Assembly: GCF_028476545.1 (NCBI RefSeq)
Contig: NW_026731780.1
Coordinates: 248,001 to 312,000 of the forward strand
Source of the DNA: Physella acuta
Lineage: Eukaryota; Mollusca; Gastropoda; Physidae
Reading direction: 5' to 3'
DNA: 64,000 nt
Under the pieces are notes generated by a model. The model searched no databases. It was not told where the DNA came from and saw only the letters and a list, made by a program, of their open reading frames with translations. Shown in pieces: positions 31,592 through 44,097 of the stretch (positions are counted from its first letter, which is position 1; every line of letters starts with the position of its first letter). The position numbers and the translations under genes were made by a program.

Positions 31592-32150
31592 CAGACATTC
31601 AATAATGAATATAAGCATAATAAATATCCGATAATATATAAACGAATATGGGCATAATTGCTATAATTATATAAATACAAACGTGAATACAAGTAAATTA
31701 CTTTAAAGATGCCCTGATGATATATAAAATGTATGCGGGCATAATTACTGTTTGGATGCCCTTCAAAAGTATTATGATGAATATAAGCAAATTACATTAA
31801 AGATGCCCCTACAGTGTGTAAATTATAATCATGGGCTTTAATACTCTATGGATGACCACAAGTGTATAAAATGATTATGGGCGTGTTCTCTAAAAGATGC
31901 CCCTACAGTGTGTAAATTATAATCATGGGCTTTAATACTCTATGGATGACCACAAGTGTATAAAATGATTATGGGCGTGTTCTCTAAAAGATGCCCCTAC
32001 CTACACAAGTATCAGATACTCTATTAATTGAAAGACTGCATACATGTATTCGGGGAATATCAATGACTACTACACCACTACCCTTCACCGATGCCCCTTT
32101 CTCCCTGAAGGTTGTACGACACGGACAGTACGATGACTATATCAGTGCCA
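31592..32150 (+). repeat. ATGCCC/GGGCAT tandem array, right part, with an exact 94-bp duplication
   Basis: Units contain AGATGCCC, GGGCATAA or GGGCTTTAATA. An essentially identical 94-bp unit occurs twice at 31,801-31,894 and 31,895-31,988, followed by a partial unit. It continues the array interrupted by the LTR element. Confidence 0.8.
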
Positions 32151-32248
32151 TGTGTTGATTGTATATACACATTTCGGTGAATTCGGCAAATTGTGATAAT
32201 TTGATAATTCTGCCTAGGTAGACAAACCTTAGTAGACATTTAGCTTTC

Positions 32249-32249
<1 letters not shown>

Positions 32250-32283
<34 letters not shown>

Positions 32284-32330
32284 AAATTTAAAATTTAAAA
32301 TTAAAAAAAAAAAAAATCATTTTTTACCCC
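32250..32330. repeat. A-rich low-complexity tract
   Basis: A run of about 30 A followed by A/T-rich words and a second A run, just inside the right inverted end. Confidence 0.8.
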
Positions 32331-32399
32331 CTTTGGATGCCCCCTTGATGTGGCTGCCCGGGGCATGGGCCCCCTCCGCCCCCCCCCCCCTCTGCACGC

Positions 32400-32570
<171 letters not shown>

Positions 32571-33262
32571 ATAAAAAGATTTTTTTTTTATTTTATGTGA
32601 ATTACACAGCCCTCCCACAACTCCCAACTCCCCTCTCCCCGCGATAAAAATCGCTGTCAGAAATTTTTCGTGTAATAAAATAAAATAAAACACTAAGACA
32701 AAAACAACTTCCTCTGGGTACTTTCATTACGACCACCGTGACCAATTAGAAAAGAAATCATTGCGAGATCCCCCTTGCCATTTTTGTTCTCTCCCTTGCA
32801 AAGGATCTCGCAGAGAAAAACCAATTCCCAATAGCCATTCATTATCTCCCTTTAATCCAGATCTTTTGGCCAAGGTCAAACAAATTCGACGTGTCAGCTT
32901 TATTTTCTTCTCTTCCTGCCTCTGAAAGAAATGCTTTCATCATCTACATTTCCATACAGTAAATAAGATTTTTTATAAAAAAAAAACCCAGCAACTTAGT
33001 GTAGCATTAAGGTATTGAGTTTCGTTTTTGTTTGCTGAATTCTCTTTCAGAATAGGGTAAGAATTTAGGTGAGGGTCAGGGTTAGGAACAAGATTAGTTG
33101 GATTAGTCTCAGGGCTAAAGTTAGGATTACGGTTAAGGGCAGGATAAGGGTAATGAGTAGGGCGATGTTCAGGATTGTTTTAGGGTCAATGTTCTGGTCA
33201 AAAAAACTACAAGATGTATAGTTTTTTTGTTTTTTTTTGTAGTGTAGAAATGCGGTTTAAAT
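32571..33262. other. no gene seen; degenerate GGTTAGG-like stretch
   Basis: Mostly unique-looking sequence. At about 33,053-33,190 there are loosely repeated words such as GGGTCAGGGTTAGGA, GTTAGGATTACGGTTAAGGG and GGGTAATGAGTAGGG, an imperfect telomere-like or minisatellite remnant. Confidence 0.4.
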
Positions 33263-33600
33263 ACCTGTAAGGTGGACAACACGTGCTCTCAGCACACCTA
33301 AAATATTTGACAATTAGTAGTGTCTAGAAACCTGTAATCTTGACAACCAGTACTGTCTACATACCTGTAATATTGACAACCAGTACTGTCTATATCCCTG
33401 TAATCTTGACAACCAGCACTGTCAACATACCTGTAATATCGACAACCAGTACTGTCTACATACCTGTAATATTAACAACCAGTGCTGCCCACACACCCTT
33501 AATCTAGACAACCAGTTCTGTTGACAAACTTTAAATATATACCGCCAGGGGCTGTTCAAATATCTGTAATCTTTACAACCAGCTCGATTCACACGCGTGT
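33263..33600 (+). repeat. 33-bp minisatellite
   Basis: The unit is CCTGTAATCTTGACAACCAG plus TACTGTCTACATA. Starts at 33,331, 33,364, 33,397 and 33,430 show a strict 33-bp period. More degenerate units occur on both sides, for about nine or ten copies. Confidence 0.85.
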
Positions 33601-35235
33601 ATTGATAAACATCGAAACTGTTGAATGTTGTGAACCCTTAACATCCACACCTCAACAGTGACAGCGCATCAAATATTTCCCATTTATCTCACCAAATCTT
33701 TAACAACCTTCCACTTATTACATCAAAATTTTGTTTTTCTATTGTAAAAAAACGTCTAAAAAAATAATGTATTCCATATCTTATTTCTAAGCAATTAACG
33801 TTTCAGCAACTTCCTTTTCAAAAAAATGTGGATCGTGCTTTTGACGCTTTGGCTGCATTTTATAAGGAGACGACAAGGCGATTCTTCCATGTGGGATTGA
33901 AAGAAAAAAGAAATAAAGAATAAAACTAACGCCAGCCTTGTGTGCGCATGCGTGTTTCTCATGCATGTGATGTTTCTATTTTTGGAATCGGGAATTCGTT
34001 TGAGCTCGCCTAATTGGTATAATATATTTCATAGCTTACACCTTATCCCCTTTGCCCACAGCTTTGAAAAAAAAAATGAAGTCTCGGAATTTCTCTTTCA
34101 CAATGCGGAATTGAATTGGAAGTTGCAGAATGTGAGAGAAACGCAATACTCCGCGTGATTTAGCGACGCCAGTCAGTAATGCCAGCCCCCCCCCCCCCCC
34201 CCCCCCCCCGCGCCCCAAAAAAAATCTGGCCAGTTGAGGTGTGTGTCTGCTTCCACTTGAAACCTTTGTAAAGTTCTCTTTTATTAAGTAGAGTCTGGAA
34301 TTGGGCTGGGTCTTTCTGGGTAAAAAAAAGGGGTGGGGGGGGGGGGGGCGTTCGTACACACCTGTAAACAAACTAGGACGCCGGAATTCAATTTTTTCGG
34401 GTATTCGCTCAACCGAGGGTTAATGCGTCTGCCAGGGGCCAATAAAGACTTTATTTTCAACGTTTGGTGTCACAAAATTCATACAGAGTTACCGGTCCGC
34501 AGCACTTTCTAAATAACAGTTATTATTATTTTTTAAAACGCCCAACACTTTGGCTGTATCTACTTATTTGCCCCCTTACTAAAATATTTTATACTGTAAA
34601 AATGTAATTGGATATTTTTTAAAATATAAGTTTGTTTTCCCAGTTGTTATTGTAGTTTTTGAAAACAGAATTGGGAATTTCACAACGCGGTACGGTATTA
34701 AAAGGGTAGTAGTAATAGGTTTTAAAATGGTAAACAATGTAAATAAATAATACTTTCTCGGCGACTTGTTCAACGGGTGTACGTCAAACTTTGGCGTTTT
34801 AAATAGTGGATTTTTAAACAGAATATTTTTAAAAGACATTTGTGAAATGTAATAAATTGTATTGATATACCTAACGTAGACTCAAGAAGTTTAAAAAAAA
34901 AAGCAAGCACCTCAAATAGGATGTTAAGATGAGGGTAGGTAAACGTATAACGTAATTATAATGGATGAGGCGGGTCTCACTGGGAAGAAGTGGTACGACT
35001 AAGAAGTTGGGGAGGGGGGGGGGGTATGTAACAGTCGACAAAAACGCGTGACGTCATGTATTGACAACTGTCCATTTAAGAATGCTATTATAATTTTTTT
35101 TTTCTACATTAACTTTTTTTTCGGAAAAACCAGGCTAGCAGCGTAGCAGCTTGAATAAATCATTCACAAGCATGCCAAAACCTAATGCATCTTGTGGCTA
35201 TGTTACTTAGTTACTCTATGTTTTCTCTATGTTCA
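33601..35235. other. no gene seen; homopolymer C and G runs
   Basis: Long C run at about 34,186-34,209, G run at about 34,331-34,349, and another G run at about 35,009-35,024 followed by GCGTGACGTCATGTATTGA, which resembles the C-rich dispersed repeat end at 23,330. The ORFs here have no recognisable domain. Confidence 0.4.
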
Positions 35236-35416
35236 TCATCATGTGATATAGCTGGGACAGATGAAGTAGAGTTCATCTGTTTCAGGGAAATCGGCATATG
35301 AAGAAATAGAGTGATCAACACCTTGCCCAGCCGCCTTTGCTTTGAAACCGGATTCGAACTCGCGACTTTCGGCTTAGCAGCCTAGCTCTCTACCGCTAGG
35401 AGACGCTGCCCATTTA
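35236..35416 (-). repeat. tRNA-derived SINE (family 1)
   Basis: On the minus strand the head reads CCTAGCGGTAGAGAGCTAGG (A box) and AGTCGCGAGTTCGAATCCGG (B box). The body contains GGCGGCTGGGCAAGG and the tail AGATGAACTCTACTTCATCT. The middle is internally deleted compared with the copy at 53,046. Confidence 0.85.
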
Positions 35417-36290
35417 CTCTGTGTTAGTTTACATATTGTCAAGTTTACACCACCTTAGACAAGCTGTGTGTGAGCGTAGAGCTAGCCTGCGACGGTGGCA
35501 GTAAAAGAAAACATACCAGCCCACAATCGATGGCCTGCCCACACTTCACCGCGTTAAGACAATACCAGCTCGACATCCGGGTATCTGTACGAGAATCTAG
35601 GACGAGAAATTGACCAAAGGTTGATAAGGACCTTGACCAGTGCCAGAATAGATTGAATGGGGAGGAAGGGGAGCTTTAACAGGGGAGGGGGGTCGTATAA
35701 AGGGTATAAACCAAAAGCCCTATACGAGCCGGGTTTGTGTCGACATACGAAGTAAAAACTCGGTCAATTTGTCTTTCTTTCTTTATACAAACTAAGTATA
35801 GAAAAAAACGATAGTTAAGGACATAGAGTTTACATAGAGTTTACAGAAGGCTGAACATAAACATGCATATTGCAGCGAAGCCCGAATCAGATATGTATTT
35901 AAGAAGCTTATTTATGTATTTGAAAACTTGTCTTGTATTTTATACCTTGTGTGATAGGTGTACTTCAAGCCTGCATAATTGCTGAGTTAAATTAATGATT
36001 ATGGCGTCATTCGCCTGGCGTGTACAGCATTATCTAGACAAAATGTGAAAGTAGGAATTGTATTATTTATCAACAAGATTCTCAACATGATAAAAAAAAA
36101 GCAGCTCAGAAAAACTCACCTCCTTTTTCTTATGTAAGCTTGTCCCCTATTTTGATTACATTAAAAAAAATCGACAACAAAGTTTAATAGATGATCAAAC
36201 GAATTTTTTAAAAATAATTCGTATTAGAATAAAAATCAAATGTTAAAATGTCTTCTTCCTTTCTGTAGAGATTCTTTACCTGTAAAACTA
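35417..36290. other. no gene seen
   Basis: Unique-looking, AT-rich sequence with no ORF support or repeat structure that I can name. Confidence 0.45.
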
Positions 36291-36291
36291 T

Positions 36292-36395
36292 CATTAGGAC
36301 ATAGTGCTTGACCACACTATCCCTTCATATGCCAAGGTCAATGAATCAGATGAAGTCTACTTCATCTCCCCCATGTGTCTTGGGCACGAACGGGG
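36292..36395 (+). repeat. tRNA-derived SINE (family 1), 3' part only
   Basis: It reads TGACCACACTATCCCTTCAT, ATGCC...GATGAAGTCTACTTCATCT and CATGTGTCTTGGGCAC. This is the tail of the family in sense orientation. The tRNA-like head is missing. Confidence 0.75.
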
Positions 36396-36419
36396 CTAAA
36401 AACAGTGTTTCTTCCAGAC

Positions 36420-36575
36420 TTTTTTCTCCGGGGGGGGGGGGGGGGGGCGGTAGACTTTCTTCGGGGGGGCGGACACTGTTAAAAGTATATATTTTCTATA
36501 TAAATTATATACATTTCATTTCGTTCGGGGGGGGGGGGGGCGGAAAAAAAATTCGGAGGGGGGGGGGGGACTAAA
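36420..36575 (+). repeat. G-rich dispersed repeat
   Basis: Runs of 12-18 G are separated by CGGTAGACTTTCTTCGG, GGCGGACACTGTTAAAAGT and a TATATA-rich linker. It is the same family as 24,705-24,835, which lies in opposite orientation and permuted order. Confidence 0.6.
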
Positions 36576-37630
36576 AAGAAGAAGATAACTAACATGAACA
36601 AATACTTTTTCTAATCATTATTTAAAAAAATAACAACAATTATTCAGTCTAATTCTTTAGGTTTTGATCTTTTATTTATTTTATCTCTAAAAAAACTAGC
36701 AAAAAAAATGCATTATTTAAAAAAAAAAAGCGAGCCGAAGTTCGTTGTTCTAGAACTCTGTCCCCATCGGCTAACAGACTGACTAATCAGCTGTTGGACA
36801 GGAAGGAAACAAAGGGATCTATTTAACGTCGCGAGTTGCCAGATAAGATTAACGGCACAACTGGCCAGGGCCTCGTTGCCTCTGATGACCCAGAGTAGCA
36901 GGGCTGGTCAAACAAGTTTGGCTTATCCTGATTGACCAAACGTGGACTGGAATATTCTAGATCCCACTAGCGGAGCGAGAGCGCCGTCTGCGTGGCATCT
37001 GCATTCGATTAGCCTTCAAGCACCAAATCCGCTGAAGATCGCGGGGCATCTTCATTTAGCACAGTTTCAGGGATCAATTTTAGTAGCGAAGTTTTTTTTT
37101 CTGTTTTTTTTTTTACACACACACACACACACAAAGATCAAACAAAGCTGCTGTGATAAGATTCCAAGCTACAGAGGCCAAACGGCAACAGTATCTAAAT
37201 GGTTTTTCACGCGGATAAAACCTGGCCAAATATTTGTTTAAGATCGAAATAAACCAGAGGGGGAAGAGGAGTGGGTTAAGATAAGCCATTTCTTTCTAGT
37301 TAAAAAGGGCAGCGTTGATAACGGCAACAAAAATGCTGGACATCGATCGTATTGTACAATCTTTTTTTTTTCATTGCCTAAACGTTAGCCGGACAAATAG
37401 AAAAAAAATGTCAGGAGTCGAAATGGCTTATGGGATTACAACGTTTATTAATGTCAAGAATAAAGTGAGCTTAGTGAAGCTGATTCGTGAATGGCTAATA
37501 GGTTAATAATGAAACTTTAACACTAAACTTAACTCTAGATCAATTTTGAAGCTGTAACGCTAAACCAAACACAAGTTACATTAACGTCTCAATCCTGAAA
37601 CATCTGTGAGTTTAGGGACAATATTCCTTG
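36576..37630. other. no gene seen
   Basis: A moderately GC-balanced, unique-looking block at 36,730-37,080 has no convincing ORF. A short (CA)n lies at 37,114-37,132. The short ORFs at 36,942 and 37,315 show no domain. Confidence 0.4.
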
Positions 37631-37634
37631 GTGG

Positions 37635-37835
37635 GAACTGGGAAGATGAGGTTAAATATTCTTGGGAAATGGGCTGATGGTAGCTAACTAGTCTTTGGAA
37701 ATGGGAAGATGATGACTAACTATTCTCAGGAAAATGGAAGAAATGGCTAACTATTCTTAGGAAATGGGAAGATGGATGATGGCTAACTATTCTTGGGAAA
37801 TGGTAAGAAATGGTAAGAGATAGCTAACTATTCTT
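37635..37835 (+). repeat. degenerate tandem repeat of about 40-45 bp
   Basis: Repeated words GGGAAATGGGAAGATG and GGCTAACTATTCTT occur about five times with variable spacing. Confidence 0.6.
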
Positions 37836-37867
37836 GTTCTTTAATAAACTTATAACAAAATTACTGA

Positions 37868-38190
37868 CTTATTTAATCCCCTTGTGGAGCATAGGGTCTC
37901 AACAATAACCTTTCATTTCGTCCTGTTCCCGGCTGTTGATTTTGCAACCTCCCAAGACATCCATGCTGTTTTCAGTCCTTCAAGAAGACACCGTCTCCAG
38001 GTCTGGCTTGGGCGTCCACTCTTCCGCTTTCACTGGGGGCTTCCACTCAAGCGCCTGGCGTGTCACATTAAAGTGTGTGTCCCACCCAGCGCCACTTCCC
38101 CCATCTTGTTTGTATTGTCAGATGCTCCTGCCTTGTCTTTCTCCATAGGTCTACATTCGGCACTTTGTCCTGCCACCACAGTTTCAGAAT
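37868..38190 (+). repeat. dispersed repeat beginning TTATTTAATCCCCTTGTGGAG
   Basis: The opening words (TTAATCCxC...TGTGGAGxATAGGG...CAACAA) recur at 54,270-54,350. The following text (CTCCAGGTCTGGCTTGGGCG, GGGGGCTTCCACTCAAGCGC) is typical of a repeat family common in molluscan genomes. I know the pattern but cannot assign its class with certainty. The overlapping ORFs are probably incidental. Confidence 0.5.
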
Positions 38191-38644
38191 TTGTCTGAGA
38201 CATTAATATTGTTAAACGACATATCGCAATTACCTAACTGAAAATGTACTCAGAAATAACAGTATTTTTATCCATAAAATCTAACAGTACCAGGCATGAT
38301 TGTAACAATGTTATATTTCACACAAGTACAACAGTACCAAGTAAACTACGTAAAAATATGAACACCTGTTAAACCTTTAGTAAAACAAAACAAAAACATA
38401 CTTTTAGAAATAAATATGTTTAAAATATCTAAAAGCTATTGTTGCCGTATAAAGTTAGCTCTTGTTCATTAATACCAATTTGTTTTAACCTCAGGACCTT
38501 CCTTGTACTTAAAGAGTTGTAATAACAGGTGTGAGTTACCTTTTGGAAACTAATGGTGCGCTGGGTGGCCGAATTGTGTGGTTTAATTAACGAACCAAGA
38601 TAATTAGGCCTGGGAGAGAGCGGTCAAGTGTCGTGTCCCCAAGC
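38191..38644. other. no gene seen
   Basis: AT-rich DNA without recognisable features before the minisatellite. Confidence 0.45.
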
Positions 38645-39545
38645 ATTCTGGCGACAAGTGGTAGACAGGTGAGGTGAGTACCAGGTGTTGTAAAGGTGAG
38701 GTAATAGGTAGCCAGACGTTGAAAGTTGTAGACAGGTGAGAGTTTCATGACAGGTGAGGTAAGTACCAGGTGTTATAAAGGTGAGGTAATAGGTAGCCAG
38801 ACGTTGAAAGTGGTAGACAGGTGAGGTAAGTACCAGGTGTTGTAAAGGTGAGGTAATAGGTAGCCAGACGTTGAAAGTTGTAGACAGGTGAGAGTTTCAT
38901 GACAGGTGAGGTAAGTACCAGGTGTTATAAAGGTGAGGTAATAGGTAGCCAGACGTTGAAAGTGGTAGACAGGTGAGAGTTCCATGACAGGTGAGGTAAG
39001 TACCAGGTGTTGTAAAGGTGAGGTAATAGGTAGCCAGACGTTGAAAGTGGTAGAGAGGTGAGAGTTCCATGACAGGTGAGGTAAGTACCAGGTGTTGTAG
39101 AGATAAGGTAATAGGTAGCCAGACGTTGAAAGTAGTAGACAGGTGAGGTAAGTACCAGGTGTTGTAAAGATGAGATAATAGGTAGCCAGACGTTGAAAGT
39201 AGTAGACAGGTGAGGTAAGTACCAGGTGTTGTAAAGATGAGATAATAGGTAGCCAGACGTTGAAAGTAGTAGACAGGTGAGGTAAGTACCAGGTGTTGTA
39301 GAGATAAGGTAATAGGTAGCCAGACGTTGAAAGTAGTAGACAGGTGAGGTAAGTACCAGGTGTTGTAAAGATGAGATAATAGGTAGCCAGACGTTGAAAG
39401 TAGTAGACAGGTGAGGTAAGTACCAGGTGTTGTAGAGATAAGGTAATAGGTAGCCAGACGTTGAAAGTAGTAGACAGGTGAGGTAAGTACCAGGTGTTGT
39501 AAAGATGAGATAATAGGTAGCCAGACGTTGAACAGTTCTTGAGAG
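38645..39545. repeat. 67-bp minisatellite
   Basis: The unit contains GGTGAGGTAAGTACCAGGTG, TTGTAAAGATGAGATAATAG and GTAGCCAGACGTTGAAAGTA. Spacing is 67 bp in the right half, for about 12-13 copies. Left-half units carry an extra GAGTTTCATGACAGGTGAGG insert. The long minus-strand ORF across it is a by-product of the repeat. Confidence 0.95.
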
Positions 39546-39624
39546 ATGAGTTCAAGTGGGGTAAATGTGAGGTGTTGAAAAGATGGGGTATTGAGTTACC
39601 GAATGCTGTTCAGTTATATACTGA

Positions 39625-40180
39625 CTGCTGGGGTATTGCCGTCATTTACCTGGATAAATAAGGTACGTTCTCGACATAGTATAACTGATTTTGTCGACAT
39701 TTGCATGGATAAATATGGTAAGATCTCGACATAGTATAACTGATTTTGTCGACATTTGCATGGATAAATATGGTAAGATCTCGACATAGTATAACTGATT
39801 TTGTCGTCATTCAAATGGACAAATAGGGTAAGCTCTCAAAATAGTATACCTGATTTTGTTGTCATTCAAATGGACACATAGAGTAAGCTCTCTACACAGT
39901 ATAACTGATTTTGTCGTCATTCAAATGGAAAAATAGGGTAAGCTCTCAACATAGTATAACTGATTTTGTCGTTATTCAAATGGACACATAGAGTATGCTC
40001 TCAAAATAGTATAACTGATTTTGTTGTCATTCAAATGGACAAATAGGGTAAGCTCTCAACATAGTATAACTGATTTTGTCGTTATTCAAATGGACACATA
40101 GAGTATGCTCTCAAAATAGTATAATTGATTTTGTTGTCATTCAAATGGACAAATAGGGTAAGCTCTCGACATAGTATGAA
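39625..40180. repeat. 55-bp minisatellite
   Basis: The unit contains CATAGTATAACTGATTTTGT, CGTCATTCAAATGGACAAAT and AGGGTAAGCTCTC. Starts at 39,671, 39,726 and 39,781 give a 55-bp period, for about ten copies in two sequence variants (CATTTGCATGGATAAATA versus CATTCAAATGGACAAATA). Confidence 0.95.
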
Positions 40181-40274
40181 TTAAATTGTAAGGTCAAAAT
40201 AACAAAGGAAATACAGCGGACATGTATGAAGTACAGTTCCCCTTTAGAATTAATGAAACTTAAGGCATATGAAG

Positions 40275-40473
40275 TAAAGGTCATGTTTCTTGACCTCGGT
40301 ATAGGAAGGGGTGGCATGGTCAGCACTAGGCCCAGGAATACTGTTCTAAACGTAAGTCAGGTACTCATCAGAGCCAGGTGGATTCAGAGGCGTCATCGGT
40401 TTCTAGTCTGGACAGATATCCAAACTCGAGACCTTCATGGTAGCAGCTTAACGCTCTACCATTCGACCACGAC
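40275..40473 (-). repeat. tRNA-derived SINE (family 1), diverged
   Basis: On the minus strand it reads CGTGGTCGAATGGTAGAGCG (A box), then AAGGTCTCGAGTTTGGAT (B-box region). The body includes CCACCTGGCTCTGATGAGTA and GTGCTGACCATGCC. Confidence 0.75.
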
Positions 40474-41580
40474 GTTCAAATAAAACTAGAAAGTAGTCGA
40501 GAAAATTACGGCTAACGATGATATTATTTTAAAAAGTTTGAGAGGCATCACGTTTTGTTTTAAATGAAGGTGCGGTGACTACAACTTTGAGAACCTTTGT
40601 TGTAGCGCGATGTGCTGTACCAGAGACCTGCTCCCGTCTGTTTTAGCTACTTAGCATTGCGCGCCTTCTTGACGGCAATTAGTTTTTCACAGTTGAAAAA
40701 AAAGAACACTTTAAATTCCAAACACCGCCCACTAGTCAAAAACTCGCACTTGATCTGAGAGACATGGTTAAATAGCAGCCGTGAAAATTGGCAATTTGCA
40801 AGATTCATATCATAAATATTTGAAATCTAACATTACACAAGGAAATGGATTTACGAATTGAATATCTTGTTTATTCTTAAAAAAACAAAGTGAATGTAAT
40901 TTTACATCACAATACACATACACACACACACACAAACAAACACACATACACTTATATAAACAGTTCTTATTATTTTTCTATCACAATTATTAAAAGAAAT
41001 TAATATAATAAAACTAGATCAGCAGTTTTAGGTGCAGTTTGTATTAAGTTTATAACATGAAATACAAATTAAAATTAAGTTATCGATGTTTAGATAAAGA
41101 TGTTTAAAATAATATTTTGAAGGATTATTGTAGAGAATAATGAAAAAAAAAGTATGCAAAATGAATTTCCCTTAATTGTTAAAAAAATACATATACATGT
41201 TTGTATTTATTCCTTATGATAAAATGCGAACTTTGTGCTTCAAAAACAGAAATCAAGAACCAACACCCCAAAAGCTTTAAAAAAATGTGTCCAAAACTTA
41301 CGCTAAACAATTCAAATCTTTCCATAACAAAGCCGCATCATTTTGGCATTTGACGTCCCAAAAACAATTTCGCGTGTGACGTACCCCGACGGTAAATTGC
41401 GGTCTGGCTTATGAAACGCGGGTGCCACGAACTTTATTGCCAGAGTTTAGGCAATTTTCAGACTGATTAGCATATTATTGCTAACTACGTTTTATCAGTT
41501 CAAGTAAAGCGCCACCAATAAAAGCGCTTTTCTTCAATGAGGAAGTTCGCGAGAAGGGGGAGGGGTTACTTAGATATAAG
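40474..41580. other. no gene seen
   Basis: AT-rich, with a short (CA)n at about 40,919-40,950. It contains CGTGTGACGTACCCCGACGG near 41,370, but there is no supported gene. Confidence 0.45.
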
Positions 41581-41584
41581 TTTA

Positions 41585-43195
41585 TAGGGTTATATGGTGC
41601 TGGTTAAATTAAGGTTATAAGGTGCTGGTAAGATTAGGGTTATATGGTGCTGGTAAGATTAGGGTTATATGGTGCTGGTTAGATTAGGGTTATGTGGTGC
41701 TGGTTAAATTAAGGTTATAAGGTGCTGGTAAGATTAGGGTTATATGGTGCTGGTAAGATTAGGGTTATATGGTGCTGGTTAGATTAGGGGTATGTGGTGC
41801 TGGTTACATTAGGGTTATGTGGTGCTGGTTACATTAGGGTTATATGGTGCTGGTAAGATTAGGGGTATGTGGTACTGGTTACATTAGGGTTATGTGGTGC
41901 TGGTTACATTAGGGTTATATGGTGCTGGTAAGATTAGGGGTATGTGGTGCTGGTTACATTAGGGTTATGTGGTGCTGGTTAGATTAGGAGTATGTGGTGC
42001 TGGTTAGATTAGGGTTATATGGTGCTGGTAAGATTAGGGGTATGTGGTGCTGGTTACATTAGGGTTATGTGGTGCTGGTTACATTAGGAGTATGTGGTGC
42101 TGGTTACATTAGGGTTATGTGGTGCTGGTTACAATAGGTTTATGTGGTGCTGGTTACATTAGGGTTATGTGGTGCTGGTTATATTAGGGTTATGTGTTGC
42201 TGGTTAGATTAGGAGTATGTGGTGCTGGTTACATTAGGGTAATGTGGTGCTGGTAAGATTAGGGTTATATGGTGCTGGTTAAATTAGGGTTATATGGTGC
42301 TGGTTAGATTAGGGTTATATGGTGCTGGTTAAATTATGGTTATATGGTGCTGGTTAAACGAGGGTTATGTGGTGCTGGTAAGATTAGGGTTATATGATGT
42401 TGATTAGATTAGGGTTATATGGTGCTGGTTAGGTTAGGGGTATGTGGTGCTGGTTAGATTAGGGTTATGTGGTGCTGGTTAGATTAGGGTTATATGGTGC
42501 TGGTTAGGTTAGGGGTATATGGTGCTGGTAAGATTAGGGTTATATGGTGCTGGTTAGATTAGGGGTATGTGGTGCTGGTTAAATTAGGAGTATGTGGTGC
42601 TGGTTAAATTAGGGTTATATGGTGCTGGTTAAATTAGGGGTATGTGGTGCTGGTTAAATTAGGGTTATATGGTGCTGGTTAGATTAGGGTTATATGGTGC
42701 TGGTTAGATTAGGGTTATATGGTGCTGGTTAGATTAGGGTTATATGGTGCTGGTTATATTAGGGTTATATGGTGCTGGTTAGATTAGGGTATGTGGTGTT
42801 GGTTATATTAGGGGTATGTGGTGCTGGTTAGATTAGGGTTATATGGTGCTGGTTAGATTAGGGTTATATGGTGCTGGTTACATTAGGGTTATATGGTGCT
42901 GGTTAGATTAGGGTTATGTGGTGCTGGTTAGATTAGGGTTATATCGTGCTGGTTATATTAGGGTTATATGGTGCTGGTTAGATTAGGGTATGTGGTGTTG
43001 GTTATATTAGGGGTATGTGGTGCTGGTTAGATTAGGGGTATATGGTGCTGGTTAAATTAGGGTTATATGATGTTGGTTAAATTAGGATTATATGTTGGTT
43101 AAATGAGGGTGATGTGGTACTGGTTATATTAAGGTTATATGGTGCTGGTTAAATTAGGGTTATGTGGTCATGAGGATAAATTAGTGTTATCTGGT
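41585..43195 (+). repeat. 25-bp satellite/minisatellite array, about 60 copies
   Basis: The unit is GGTTATATGGTGCTGGTTAG plus ATTAG. The spacing of GGTGCTGG is 25 bp over about 1.6 kb, with variants at GGTTATAT/GGGTATGT and TTAGATT/TTACATT/TAAGATT. Each unit includes ATTAGGGTTA, which holds a TTAGGG core, but the array is not a telomere. Confidence 0.97.
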
Positions 43196-43439
43196 GCCTT
43201 TGAGTAAGTAGCGAAATATCTGTCAGATAATTGTACCCACTCTTTGAGAGTTGCTTGCTTATCAACCTGTCTAAGGAAGGTCATGTGGTGTCGGTATGGA
43301 CTCAGTTGTTCTATTCTGTTAGGGATTTCTTTTGTGTCAATCAATTGACAGAAATATTTTTTTTCGGTTGTAAATTCCTGCTTAATCCAATTTTTTGATA
43401 CACATTAAATCTTTTTAACTAATAAAGTAGCCTTTTCGA

Positions 43440-43642
43440 ACATGATAGTGCACGGGGGAAGTAGAGTTGAGCTCACCTGTGTCGGTGACCTCTTCATATA
43501 AAGGGATACTGTTGTCAGCACTAGTCCCAGCCTACTTTAATGGATGGACTCTGGGCAGGTCTACTAATTTGAACCCAGATTCGAACTCGAGACTTTCGGG
43601 TAAGCAATCTAGCGCTCTACCGCTATGCCACGCTGTTCCACT
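43440..43642 (-). repeat. tRNA-derived SINE (family 1)
   Basis: On the minus strand: GGCATAGCGGTAGAGCGCTA (A box), CTCGAGTTCGAATCTGGGTT (B box), then body and tail words GTGCTGAC and ATGAAGAGGTCACCGACACA. Confidence 0.85.
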
Positions 43643-44095
43643 TTTCATCTAGTCTTTTAATTTCGACCACGTTCTCCTACAAAGGCTGATTAATCCGTAA
43701 TCAGCTCAGCATGTTAAAAAACCGGTATGTTATGAATCCAAGAACAACATAAAAGCCATATTAAAGCACCAAGTTATTTAATTAATTTCACTAAGCTCCA
43801 CATAATTAGCTAGATAATATTAACTCTTTAGCCATTTTTTTATGAAATATAAATATTTTTTTAACAAGTTTGCTATTTACAAGATTCTTTTTTGTCAGCT
43901 CGGAACTTTGTAATAACATATAGTTAAAAGCAATTAGGTTTTTGATCTATATAAGTTATTACATTTTTGATCTACTACCTACCTGTCTATAATAAATCGA
44001 GTAGCGAACTTTTCTATAAAGATGAATTAGTGCTAGGTTAAGGTATCGACGAGTACTCAAGGGAGATAAATTACTTCGACGCCCTCGAGTTTTCT
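43643..44095. other. no gene seen
   Basis: AT-rich spacer between a SINE and a minisatellite. Confidence 0.5.
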
Positions 44096-44097
44096 GG

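Noticed and set aside
35236-35416. Functional tRNA genes from A and B boxes
   Set aside because: Each box pair belongs to a longer repeated unit with a non-tRNA body. The cloverleaf pairing is poor and copies are deleted, so they are SINEs.
36942-37241. Possible host exon in a GC-balanced patch
   Set aside because: The frame runs into poly-T and (CA)n sequence. No family is recognised.
38773-39555. 260-residue minus-strand repeat protein
   Set aside because: It is wholly a product of the 67-bp minisatellite. The period is not a multiple of three, so units are read in different frames within the same ORF.
41585-43195. Interstitial telomere
   Set aside because: TTAGGG occurs only once per 25-bp unit and is never in direct tandem.
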